Source of the DNA: Sitta carolinensis
Taxonomy: Eukaryota > Chordata > Aves > Passeriformes > Sittidae
Direction: 5' to 3'
Assembly: GCA_032173965.1 (NCBI GenBank)
Contig: CM063298.1
Coordinates: 7,237,001-7,301,000 of the forward strand
DNA: 64,000 nucleotides
Shown here piece by piece: positions 11,521 through 23,500 of this stretch. Numbering within the stretch: position 1 is the stretch's first letter; each line of letters starts with the position of its first letter. Position numbers and translations under genes: made by a program. Below the pieces are notes generated by a model. It saw nothing but the letters and a program-made list of their open reading frames with translations, did not search any database and was not told the origin of the DNA.

Positions 11521-14500
11521 GTACAGGTGTTGTCCCCAGTACTGGAATGGAACTGAACTTCCCCTGATTTTCAGTCATGTATCTGTGCATTTCAGGTGTA
11601 CTTGTATGAAGAGCACTGTGCAGAACCTGAGGAGATTGAAGATCTAACCAGACTGGAGTAGGTGTCCTACTCTGCAGCTCATTGAGTTCACAGTGGCTTG
11701 CTTATTATCCTGCAAAGGTGGCTCAACAATAGAAAACACATCATAGATCCTTAGCTAGATAGGAGAAAATAGAATTGATTGGATGCATATCATAGCTGAG
11801 TAACTGATGCTCTGCTGAAAAGCTAAGTAAAAGACTGAATTTAAGTATTAAAGTTATGGACCTGCTCTGAACCACTGGGGAGGAGCAGAGGTGCAGAGGG
11901 AACTTCTGACTGTAATGTAGAGTGTATCCCCAGACTCTGCTGCACAGAGGGGGCACATTGAACCTGCAGTCACACCCCAGAGCAGCACTCTGCCTGGTTA
12001 ACAGACTTCTGTACAGTTGCATCCCTGGAACCCTGTCTCTCCTGTTAAATTGCTCCTAGTCCTGAAATGGGTTTTTAAAAAAACCCAAAATACTTAATGA
12101 GTAGGGGAAAATTTGGTTTAGAGGTTGATGTGACTTTTGTGATGTAGCAGAAGGACAGAATTGGGACTTTAACACACCTTTCTTACTGCATGAAGTCAGT
12201 GGTAAGAAAGGACAGCTTGCAGGATGAGAAGCACATCTCTATGTTCTTTGCCTATAACATTGGCATCTGTGGCTTTAGTGACTCCTTTTGCCTTCAGCTG
12301 TGAAAAATTCAGGTCCTACACCTTTAAGAGCTGTTAAACCCTTGTGCCACTGCTGTTGTTGAAAGATGAGCCCCTGACACTGCTCCTCACACATCCTCCC
12401 CTCCTGTCATCCTGTTGAGATAAAAACCTGTAAAGGCTGTGCAAGGAGCTGTGATCGCACAGAGGAAGTTCTGAGCTTTGAATGCTCCCTTCTCAGATGT
12501 GCTTAATCCTGGAGATGCTGGAACCACATGAAGGCAGTGAAGGGTTTCAGTCCCAGCTTCCCACAAAGGTCCCATGGGCCATTCACTTAAGAGCTGGACT
12601 CCATGATCCTTGTGGGTCCCTTCCAACTCAGAATATTCTGTAATTCTTGGGAGGGCAGAAAGGTTAATATTTAATATTAACACATGCAAGTGAAGCTTTT
12701 GGCTGATGAGTCCTTTCCTCTGTTTGTAGGGAAGTCTCTGAGAGCTCAGTCCTGCTGTGCCTGAAGAAGAGGTTCCATCGCAATCTCATTTATGTATGGA
12801 TGGTGATGTCTGGTTTTCTTCAGTGCTTATTCACTCTGAAAATGAGCTTTAAGAGAAAATAATTTATATTATGCCATCAAACTTTAATAATGCCCCAAGT
12901 ATCTCACTCATTACTGGGAACAATGATAAAAAGCATACTCACACAGCTTTTGCTCAGAAATCAGGAAGCATGAAATGTTTGGGGTAAAATCTGAAAGTTC
13001 CAGAGCTTCTCTGTAATTTTGGTATTCATAGCCAATCTGTGAGCATACTTGGGCTCCTTTTTATCCTCAGCTGCTCCTAGTGGGAATCTTCTATTTTAGC
13101 AGAGAAATTCTGAATTAAAAATTGTGGATTTTCAGAAGAAACCTCAGAGTTTCTGCAAACATGTCACAGTGTTGCAGTCCAGATCTGGTTGTGGATGGTT
13201 AATTGTTCTCTTTTCCATATACTGGCTCAAGTGTTTTCCATATACTGGCTCAAGTGTTCAAACCTGTGCCTGCAATTTCATGTGGAGCTTGGTGAATAAA
13301 TAGTGGCCAGAGAAGATGACCACAGATCAGTGAGTGCTCACTTATTCGAAATTATTAATGACAAAGATTTGAAAATGACCATTTACAACAATAAGTTGGC
13401 AGTATAGTAAGAATAAATAATATTCCTTTAAGGGGAATTTGTGTATTTGTATTAATATATGCATTCAGCTGCACGCCTCATTCAGAAAATTCTAAGAAGT
13501 CACCAGATTTTTTCTACTTTCTTATTTTTGTCCTAGACTTACATTGGGCAAATTTTGATTTCTGTGAATCCTTTCAAAGACCTCAGTATCTACTCTGAAG
13601 ATATGGCTACTGAGTACCAGCAAGGGACCCTCTCAACAAATTCCCCGTATGTTTTTCTTTCTCAAATAACTCTCTAAACCCTGTTCTGTTTGTGCTCCAG
13701 AAAGTAATTTATTTTTCCTCCAGTTCTCTGGTAGAGCAGGGTGAATGTCACAGAAAGTGAACAGACCATTTGGCAAAGCTGCAGGTGCTTGGGCCTAAAA
13801 CTCTACAGAGCTAAAGGTCATCTCTGGAAGTGTTCAAGGCCAGGCTGGACAGGGCTTGGAAAAATCAGGTCTAGTGGAAGTTGTTCCTGTCCATAGCAGA
13901 GGAATGATATGGTCTTTAAGGTCTCTCCAACCCAAACCATTCTGAGATTTTTTTGGCCAAGTTTCTTTGATCAAGACCCTGGCCCATCTCTAATGTGGAT
14001 CCCTGATGAGAAATCCTTCAGTGCTGTGCTCCTGAGGTGGAAATGTGGGGTCAGTTAATGAGGGTTTCTTTCTGTCCATCCAGACACATCTTTGCCATAG
14101 CAGAGATGGCCTACAGGCTGTCCCAGTCATCAGGGCAGGAGCAGTGTGTCCTCATCAGGTAGGAAGCGCAGGGCTGTGTTGGAGGCCCTTAAACTTCTTT
14201 ATGCAAAAGTTCTACTTTGTATTTCACTGTCTCTAAGTTGATCCTTCTGGCTCTTACATGAGGGCTCTCTGTGGAGAACCTGAATAGGGTGGATTTTTAT
14301 TTCACTCTGTGCAAATACAGTTTGAATTTAGTTTCACTTCAGAGGAGTGGGAGAGAAGGAGTCTGATATTCCCCAGTGGATCCTATTTGGACCCATTTTA
14401 TCAGGTTGCCTCAGTGTTCCAAGCAATGGGTGATAGATCTTCAGCTGTAAATCAGCACAACCCCTCTGATTTGCTGTAGCAGGGCCTCTGATGTGCCTAG

Positions 14501-17500
14501 ATCAGGTACCTGTGTTTTGATGTCAACTTCTCCACCTCTTGCTCCTGCAGTGGGCACAGTGGATCAGGTAAAACAGAAGCTGCCAAAGCCATTGTGCAAT
14601 ACCTGTCCATGCTGTACCAGGGATCTGACAGCCGCAGGATCAGACAGGTAACAGGCAAGTGAGCTTGGCAGGAGGTAATGAGGGTTGGGCAGGGAAGAGA
14701 AGGCAAAAACAGGGGAGAGAGGTCATGCTGCGGATGTTATTTCTTTGGATGGACTTGGGAGGGTTTGTGGTCCAAGGTGAAGCTCCCATAAAGACTCAAG
14801 GACAGCTGATGTATTTGTGGTTCTGTATTTTAATACTTGGGAGATCTGATGCTGTGATAAGTGCTGTATGTGTTTGAACAGAGAGCTGGTAGCTGCCATG
14901 GAGAGATTTTAGCAGAGTCTGGTAGGTGAATCTGAACAAACACAGAGCAGAAGTGAAAGATTATAGCAGCAAGAGTAAAGAGCTCACTGAGCAACTCACC
15001 ACTGGCTAGAGATAATGATACCAGGATACATTTAAAAAGACATCTTTAACAGAGATTTATATCAGTGCGAGATTTATATTATGCAAGAATTATATCAGTG
15101 AAGTCCCCCTTTTTTTTATTATTTTCAAAACTGACAAGTACATAAAACCCTTTTGAGTTTAAAAACCTGTGATTGTTGCTGAAGTGTTCCCTCCCTCTTT
15201 TCTTTACAGCCCTGCGATATCCTACCCATCCTGGAAAGCTTTGGAAATGCAAGAACCATCCTTAATGATAACTCCAGTCGTTTTGGAAAGCTGCTGAATG
15301 TCCACCTGCGACAGTGAGTTGAAGAATCTCCTCGGGTCCCTCCAGCTGACAAGGGGTGTTTGGGTGAGACCAGGTGAAGCAGTGCTGAGAGCTCACACAA
15401 TAACCCTCCCTCCCCTTCACTCTTGTTACCATCAGAGTAGGAAAAGGGTGAGTTTACACCCCTATTTTACTTTTCTTTTGTTTTCTCCGAAAAAGAACAG
15501 ATCTTAGTTCTAAAGATGAGCATTAAATTAAGAACATAGGAGTGGCTGAACTGGTTTATACCAAGGACCCATTGATACCCTGCTGTGTCCTCAGCACTGA
15601 CCTCAAGCACTGCCTGAGACAAGAACAGCCCAAATACACATTATGCTTCTCCCTAACACCCCTTGATCTCTTTAACATTTGCAGCAGCTCAGGAGTTTTC
15701 CTCAGTCTCCTGAGGTTTTCCACTTTCAGACTCATATAAACTTGATGCTTCTGCAACAGCCTTCAACAAGCGTTTCACAGGTCTAACTAGTTCTGTGAAA
15801 AACACCTTTCTAATTTTTGGGTTTGGTTGGTTTGTCTGGGGGCTTTTTCTGACTGTCTGTCATGGAAATGTTTATCAAACCCCTCAGGTCTCAGTCCTAA
15901 GGAGCAGTGGTTGAATTGGAGCCTGTCTGTTTATATGTGAAGCTGGGTCTGTAGCCATCACTTCACATTTATGTACATTTATGAAATCCATGTTTCATGT
16001 GCCGTTTTCTTGCTCACTCACTCTGCACTGTCTGCATTTATCCACAGTTGGCCTTCATCCTCCCTACCCTGAATATTTTCATACAAGCAGGAAGCTTTGT
16101 CCCATTGATGTTCAGCTCCTCTTCTAGGTCACTTATTAAACCCTCAGTTGCACTCACAGGTCAGGTACAGACACTTTGTGGAACTCTGACAGTTGACTGT
16201 TAAGAGAATTCACCTTTATTTCTACCCATGTTAGGACTTTCCTTCTTATTATGTGCTTGCTTGGTTTCCCTGGAAGATCCACAATTTTGTCACAACATTT
16301 CAGATATTCAGGTAGATTATGTCCCTAAGATCATTCTAATCTACAGAGACACAAGGCTGCAGAAAACCTGTTCCCAGCTTCTGACAGGATCTCTTGTCTT
16401 ATGCTCAGTGGCATCGTGGTGGGAACATCCATCTCCCAGTACCTGCTGGAGAAGTCTCGTGTGGTGTTTCAGGTGAGGACCTGTGGCCCCCTCTCTCCCT
16501 TATAAACATTTAAATTTAATGTTAAATAACAGGGGTGAGAATTAGTATGAGAATTGCTTTCCTTTTCTTCTACAAGCAAGAACTCCATGTAGCCCAGGGC
16601 AATCACTTCTTTTATTTGAATAAAATAGGAGGTGTCTGTCTCAAACAAGTTGAATTAAGCCACTTATTAAGGATCACTGAAAGCTGAATCTTCCCTCAAT
16701 TAGTTTTTCTTAATGTCTGGAGTGTGGAAATGGTCAAATATTAGAACTGTGTGAAAAGGACTTTTCTCAGATGGAATGTTCTTAAATGGTCAGTGGGAAA
16801 CCCTGGAAACTTTTCAAATTAAGTGGTTGTGACTTTGTCCTGCTGACCCCAGAATCTGTGTCCTGCTCTGTGAGTGTGTTCTGGAGGGGTCTGGAGCTGG
16901 ACATGGATCACCTCCATGAATGTGTCCCATCAGGCCCACGGTGAGAGGAACTACCACGTGTTTTACGAGCTACTGGCAGGGCTGCCCGTGGAGCACAAAG
17001 AGGAGATGTACTTGCAGGAGGCAGAGTCCTACTTTTACCTGAACCAGGTGAGTGAGCCGAGGGTGCTCTGCAGCAGCTGGCAGAGGGAAATGGCCCAGGC
17101 ATCTCTTCTGTTTGGTTAGAGAAGCACCAAATGACTTTGCTCCCCCGCAAAGGACTCTCAGGGCTATGCTAAAGTCAGCTCTGCTCCTTCTCACACCCGA
17201 TCTAAGAATCAACATCTTTGTCTCTTTTGTCATTTTCTCACTTTTCAGGCCCCTTCCACTCTGAAGTGATGGACTTTAACGAGGAGTCGTTGTGTAGACT
17301 CATGGCTCCATCGTGTGGTGTAAAACCCCTTTTCTCATTGCCTTTCCTTGCATTTGTAATTTACTGTGGGACTGCAAAAAGCAGGGAGGATTTCTTTCTA
17401 TCTTTTGCAAAACACTTGCTTCATTGACTGAGTCAATGGGTGCAGAGTTTAAACCACTGAAATACTGCTGATTCTAATAATTTAAATTGAATTTGTTTGT

Positions 17501-20500
17501 CAGATTACACTTTTTTTTTTTTTTTTTGGTGGGTGTGGGTTTGGTTTAGTTTCGTATGAGTTTTTAAAAATTGTTTTCCATAATCAAGGAGGTCACAACA
17601 ATAGCAAGAGCTTGAGTCAGCTTTCCCAGGTGGAAAATTCAAATTCTTCGCGGCAGCTGCGGTCAGGAGGAATCCTCGATAGTGATTGCTATCACCTCGC
17701 CTTCAGGCGAGGAATGGACAAGTACCAGTAATGACTCAAGGATGGAGGGCAATTAAGGGCCCAGCCCTTAATGGGTGATTAATGGTTCCTGTCTGGCAAA
17801 GCATTGTAAAGCAAAGTCTTCAAGGTGATAATTAACAGGAATATCCCAGCCTGCTGCAGAGAAGGAAAGCGGAAAAGATCAGATTATGCACAAAGGAGTT
17901 AGCAGAGACTGACAAAATCTATCTTGGATCTTGGCAAGAAGAAGCCCAGGGACTGCCTGGACCTCATCCTTGTCTCACCAAAATCTGCTGAGAGCTGGGA
18001 ACTATGGTCAAAGAATGCCCTTGAACACAAACAGGTTCTGCAGAACCCCCTGACCCAGGATTCCTGTGACCTTTAGGGTCACGGCAGTTGCTAGGAGCGT
18101 CCTCCTGTAGAGAAGAAAAGAAGCAGAGGAGTGATAAGCCCGTGTTGTAGTGAAGCTCGGTGGCCGAGATGAGACAGGCTGTAACCCGGGGTGGCTCCCT
18201 GAGTGCACAGAACCACCTCTGGTACCATTCAGGGGAGCAGCTCTGCACCATTTACTCGGGACTCGACTCAGCCGCCACTTGTCTCAATTTCTGCCCCGGC
18301 AGCGGGCGGGGCGATCCTGGGGAGCTTGTGCTGGCATTCCAGCAGAAACTTGGCATGTGCTGGTAAGAGAGATCTTAATCTCAGAACTCCAGAGGGTAGA
18401 GACACTGACCCCTCACAAATGCTGAATTTCCACTAGTGGTGTCTTTCATCTCTTCAGATTCCTTTTAAGTCCTTAAAACACTGAACTCTTTATCTGAAGA
18501 TTCCTGATGGTGGTTTAATCCCTGCCGGAGGCTAAAGGGGCTGATCATGATTTTCTGTCCCTTTTCTCTCAGGGCAGAGCATGTGAAGTCCTGGGGAAGG
18601 AGGACAGTCAGGATTTTCTGGTCTTGGTGAAAGCTCTGGAGGGAATTCACCTCTCAGATGATCAGCTGAGCTCCACCTGGGCCGTCCTGGCTGCCATTCT
18701 GCAGCTGGGGAACATCTGCTTTGCCTCCTATGAGGTACAGTAATACTAACAACTTGGGAACAGGATATTTCTGCTGAATATTGCTGTTGTCCCATGTGGT
18801 GGGACTGAGGAGCACATGGTACCTGGCCGAGGATGACGTCCTTTGAAGATCTTTGTGTCCTTTCAGTGTTGGTTTCTAGACTGGTCTAGGCAGGGACAGA
18901 AGATGGGAGGCAAACAGAGGTCATTAGAGCTTGGTTGGCTTCTTAAGGAGCCAAAATGCACCTGGTATTCTGCCCAGGCTGTGACCAGCTCTGAGGTGCT
19001 GTTGAGAATATTAATACAAAAGGGACCTTATATCTCATCCATTGCTCCTATCTATAATATATAGTAAAACAGATAGTAATATATATATATATATATAGTA
19101 ATATATAACAAAGAACACTTTATTGTTTAGAAAGAATCCTTTGAACACGCAGCCCTGGCCAGTGACACCGAGGTTCAGATTGTGGCCAATTTGTTGTGTG
19201 TGTCAGCAGAACTCCTGCAGAGTGCTGTCACTCACCGTGTCACTGTGAGTACCTGTCTGGGGATTTCTCATTCCTCCCAATGCACAGAATGTCCAGCCCC
19301 ACAGTCCTAAACTTAGAAGGCTCAAAATCTGGGAGGTTACAGCAAGAATAAAATGGTTGGGATGGGCTGAACCCCTCAAGGCAGCTCTGTAAATATGGCA
19401 GAGCTCACATTTAGGAAGGCTCTTTTCTGACATGAGTGGCTTCAGGTTTATCAATTTGGCCAGTTGACTCCCACCTCTGGCAGCAAAATTCTGGGTTTAG
19501 TTTTTCTTTTGATATCTGGGTAAATTCTCAGCCAAACAGAAAAAAAACCCCATCCATTTATTAACTGGGTTGACTTCCTTTTGGATTAGAAAAAAAAAAA
19601 AAAAAAAAAAGTTTTTTTTTTTTGTGAGATAATAAGAGTAAATTCTGTCTCTTTACATATCCAGGTTACATCTTATGATCGGATCTTTACCCCTCTGTCT
19701 GTAGAAGGAGCCATTGATGCCAGGTGACTTCTGCTGATGTTTGGATGGGTGAGATGCATCCAGTGGTGCTGTCTTTGCAGTAACTAGTTCCTCTTCCCTC
19801 TCCCACCCAGGGACTCCATTGCCAAGGCTCTGTACTACCTGCTCTTTGAGTGGCTGCTGCTAAGGATCAATGAGTGGTTGGCTCCCTGGGAGTCTGACTG
19901 TGCCATGGGCATTGTGGACATCCATGGGTTTGAGGTTATTTTTCATGTTCTTTTGCCATGGCCTGGGCAGTGAGGGCATGTGCTCACCAAGGCCATGGAG
20001 TATTTTACTTAGGGCTCCTGTCAAAACCTGTGTGTCCCAATGAATGCTGAAAACAATGGAATACAGAGGTGGGGCTGTGCATCCAAGACTAGGTCTTCTC
20101 TTCTTTATGCTCCTTCACAGCTTGTCTCACCTCTGGCTGTTCAGCCTAGTCATTAAGCCAGGCTGAGAGCTTGCAAACGAGACAGAAGATGGTTTGAACT
20201 GTCAGGGTTCATTCACACTGGCCAGAACCAGCAGCTCAGCTCAGCCCGGGCAGCATTTACAGGGAGCCAGAGCTCCCTGAGCCTTGGAAGGGATGATCCC
20301 TTTTTGTTTTTGCAGGATCTGGGGGTGAACAGCTTAGAGCAGCTCTGCATCAACTTTGCCAATGAGCACCTCCAGTGGTTCTTCAGCCAGACTGTCATTG
20401 CCCAGGAAGAGGTAAGTGGAACTCGGAGGAATTCATGCCACCTTAAGGCAGCACACATGAACTGAGCTGAGGCATCCTCAGAGTATCCCTCAGCAGGAAA

Positions 20501-23500
20501 GTGAATGGTCCTCTTAAGCAATATCCATGGAATCCTAGTCCAAAGAGCTGCCTATTTAATACCTTTTATTAATTCTACAGTAAATTAAAGGAAGAAGATT
20601 TTGTCAGCTCCTTGCTCCCTTTTCCAGATTTTTTAAGTGAGTTGGTCAGGGTCAAAGAGCCCACTTCAGTGGGTGATTTTAAAGCCTGTTTGGCTTCTTT
20701 GTAGCATTTTCTGTACCACTTATGTTCTGGGGATGAAAGTGTATTTATCAGACTTGTTGCCTTCTGCAGATCACTTTATCACTTAGCTTAGCAGCCTTCT
20801 TCTCTCAAATCAGAAAAATCATTAGTGGCTTTATAATAAGTTTCATGAGACAAAAACAGACAATTCTAGGCAAATTCCTAACAGCAGTGAAACACTAAAC
20901 TCCTGATAAACAACCCAAATTCCTCTGTTTGTCCTTGTTTGCATGGCTGGATTTGGCCTTTAACATGCAGGAGGAATACAGACAGGAGCAGTTAGCTTGG
21001 ATTCCTATTTCCAAGATGTGCAGCGAGTCGTGCCTGGATTTCCTTACTGCAAAGCCCCATGGCATCCTGTGCATCCTGGATGACCAGACATCCCTAACTC
21101 AGGTGAGGAGCTCTCAGCCCTCTCATGGAATCCCTTTCAAAGGGTGGTTAAGGTGAGGTTGTTTTCCAGAATGATTGTACAAGTATTCAGTGTTTTTACC
21201 TTCAGTTTAACAGTGGCTTTTTAGCCTACTGAGTGTGCTGCAGCATCAGGAAATCTTTTTTACAGGCCACGGACCACACATTCCTCCAGAAGTGTCATTA
21301 CCACCATGGAAACAGCCCTTGGTACACCAAGCCCAAGCTGCCTTTGCCAGAGTTCACTGTGCAGCACTATGCTGGTCCTGTCACCTACCGGGTGAGCTGG
21401 CAGGGGCTCAGAGCAGCTGGAGAAAGAACCCAGCCTGGGGACAAGCTGTGGGTGTCCTGATGTACCAGCTCTGTGATCAAAGCTCTCCCCTTGTGGCTGC
21501 ACATCCCTCTAGAGCATCAGTTTATCAGAAGAGAGGAGATTGTTATTAAGGGAGCCAACTGAGCTGCCTCTGGGCAGAAGCAAAATGGGAATTGCCCTCA
21601 GTGACACATCATCCTCAGAGCCCTGGAAATGCAGGAAAGCTCCTGCTGCTGGAAAAAATAAAAAAGAGAGGTGAAAGCCTGTTGGGTGATGTGAAGGAGA
21701 AAAGGAGCAATCCCTTCTTAAAGCAGAAGTCATTGTCCTCTCTACCCTGGTGGCAGCAGGAAGAACCAGCTTCTTTCTTCAGGGGTTTCCCCGTGTTCCA
21801 CCTCTCCAGCTGCCTGTCCCCAGTCCCAGTGTGTAACAGGGGTGTTTGCCTGACTGAGTGGTCTGAATGGTGCTTTAAATCAGACATTGCCTCTGCAGGT
21901 CCACAAGTTTCTCAATAAAAATCGTGACCAGCTGAGACCAGAGGTGTTGGATATCTTCTCCCAGAGCCGCCTCAAGGTACACCAGTGGGTCAGGAGGAAG
22001 ATCTCTATTGCAGACACCAATGAGCCACTCATTGTCTTTATGTGAGAAGCAGAAAGCTGCTGACCAGGTGTCAGAAGAACCTGCAGAAGCCACAAGTTTT
22101 ATTTTACTTGAGAATTGAGCAAATTGTCTTTGCCCGCAATTGATACACTTTGTATATAAAATACACAGACTGCCTGAGGATGTAGCTGCATTCCTGACAA
22201 TGCCAGGGGCAAGAGAAAACAGCCCTTTAAGTTTCAGGGAGAGGAGATTCTTCTTTCCACATAGTGCAGTGAGTTTTGGTAATTTCTTTGTTTTTGCAGG
22301 TAGTATCTCACATTTTCCAGAGGGCTAAAGCTGCCTATGGTCAGCAAAGGGGCAGGGGCAAAGGGCTCAGGCCTCAGGCCTCCACCCTGGTGTCCAAATT
22401 CCAGCAGTCTTTGCAGGACCTCACAGTCAAGCTGAGAGGGTGAGAGATGCTCTTGGCACACAGAAGTGTGAAGTCTTCCAGGGTCAGCACAGAGAGAAGG
22501 GTGATCCAAGGTTCTTCCTTCTGTTTTCCAGGAGCCATGCCTTCTTCATCCGGTGCATCACCCCTAATCCCAGGAAGGTAGAGCAACACCCTGAGCTCCT
22601 TATGGAGTCCTTCAGTTCCTTCATTCTTCTCCAACAGCTCTCCTTTCACTGCTGGGATTTAAACTTCTTTGTTTCATTTGATAGCTTGAGACTTAATTTT
22701 TTCCAGTTTTGTCCTACCCTTTTCTTTGGCCATGTGAGTTAATCCTGTGCTGCAGGAGTAGAAACCAGGGTCTGCTGATTCCAAAGTATTCCTTGGGCTA
22801 TGGGTTCCATCGCCCACAGCCCATGGCAAGATCCAATCTAAGGGCAGGACAAGAGAAGGAGACCCTTTCTGAACTCCCTGCCTTCAGTCTCCTTTCTTTA
22901 ATTTTTCCTTATTTCTTGTTTTTCATTTTTTTCTTCTTCTTTATCTTCGCAGTTGTCAAATATCTTTGATGTGGAATATGTCAACTGTCAGCTGCGACAT
23001 TCTGGGATACTGGAGGCCATCCACATTCAAAAGGAGGGATACCCAGTCCGTCTGCCATTCCAGAGCTTCCTGGCCAGGTACAGGGCTGTCCTGGCTTGGG
23101 GTCCCCCAGCCCTGGATGATTTGTTCTCTGAGGGCTCCATGTAGAGCCCTGGTTTTTGTCACTCCTCCTGTCCCAGGTACGGGCACCTGGCTGGGAGCAG
23201 GCCCAGCAGCTCGGAGCAGAGAGGAAGCTGTGCAGCAGTGCTGGCTCATGTGGTGGGGAACCCCTCGATCTCTACCAGATTGGAGTGACAAAGGTGATGC
23301 CTACAGAAATCCCATCTGGATGGCACAGCCCCACCCCCCATTTCCAGGCTGGCAAAGTGCTGAAAGGAGCTCAGCCTCTGCCCAAAGAGGGAGGGCCTTG
23401 AACACCTTCCCCTCTCACCCTTGCCTCTTGTCTCAAGTTTTAAGGAGGCATTTTTTAGCATTTCAGATTAACAGGAGACTCCAGCTCCAGGCTACTGTAG

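Noticed and set aside
17249..17330. Possible MYO15B exon after TTTTCAG ([19 protein letters not shown] frame)
   Set aside because: In the phase required by exon 16934-17047 it stops at once (AAG TGA). Joining 17047 directly to 18573 gives [17 protein letters not shown], the expected class XV sequence.
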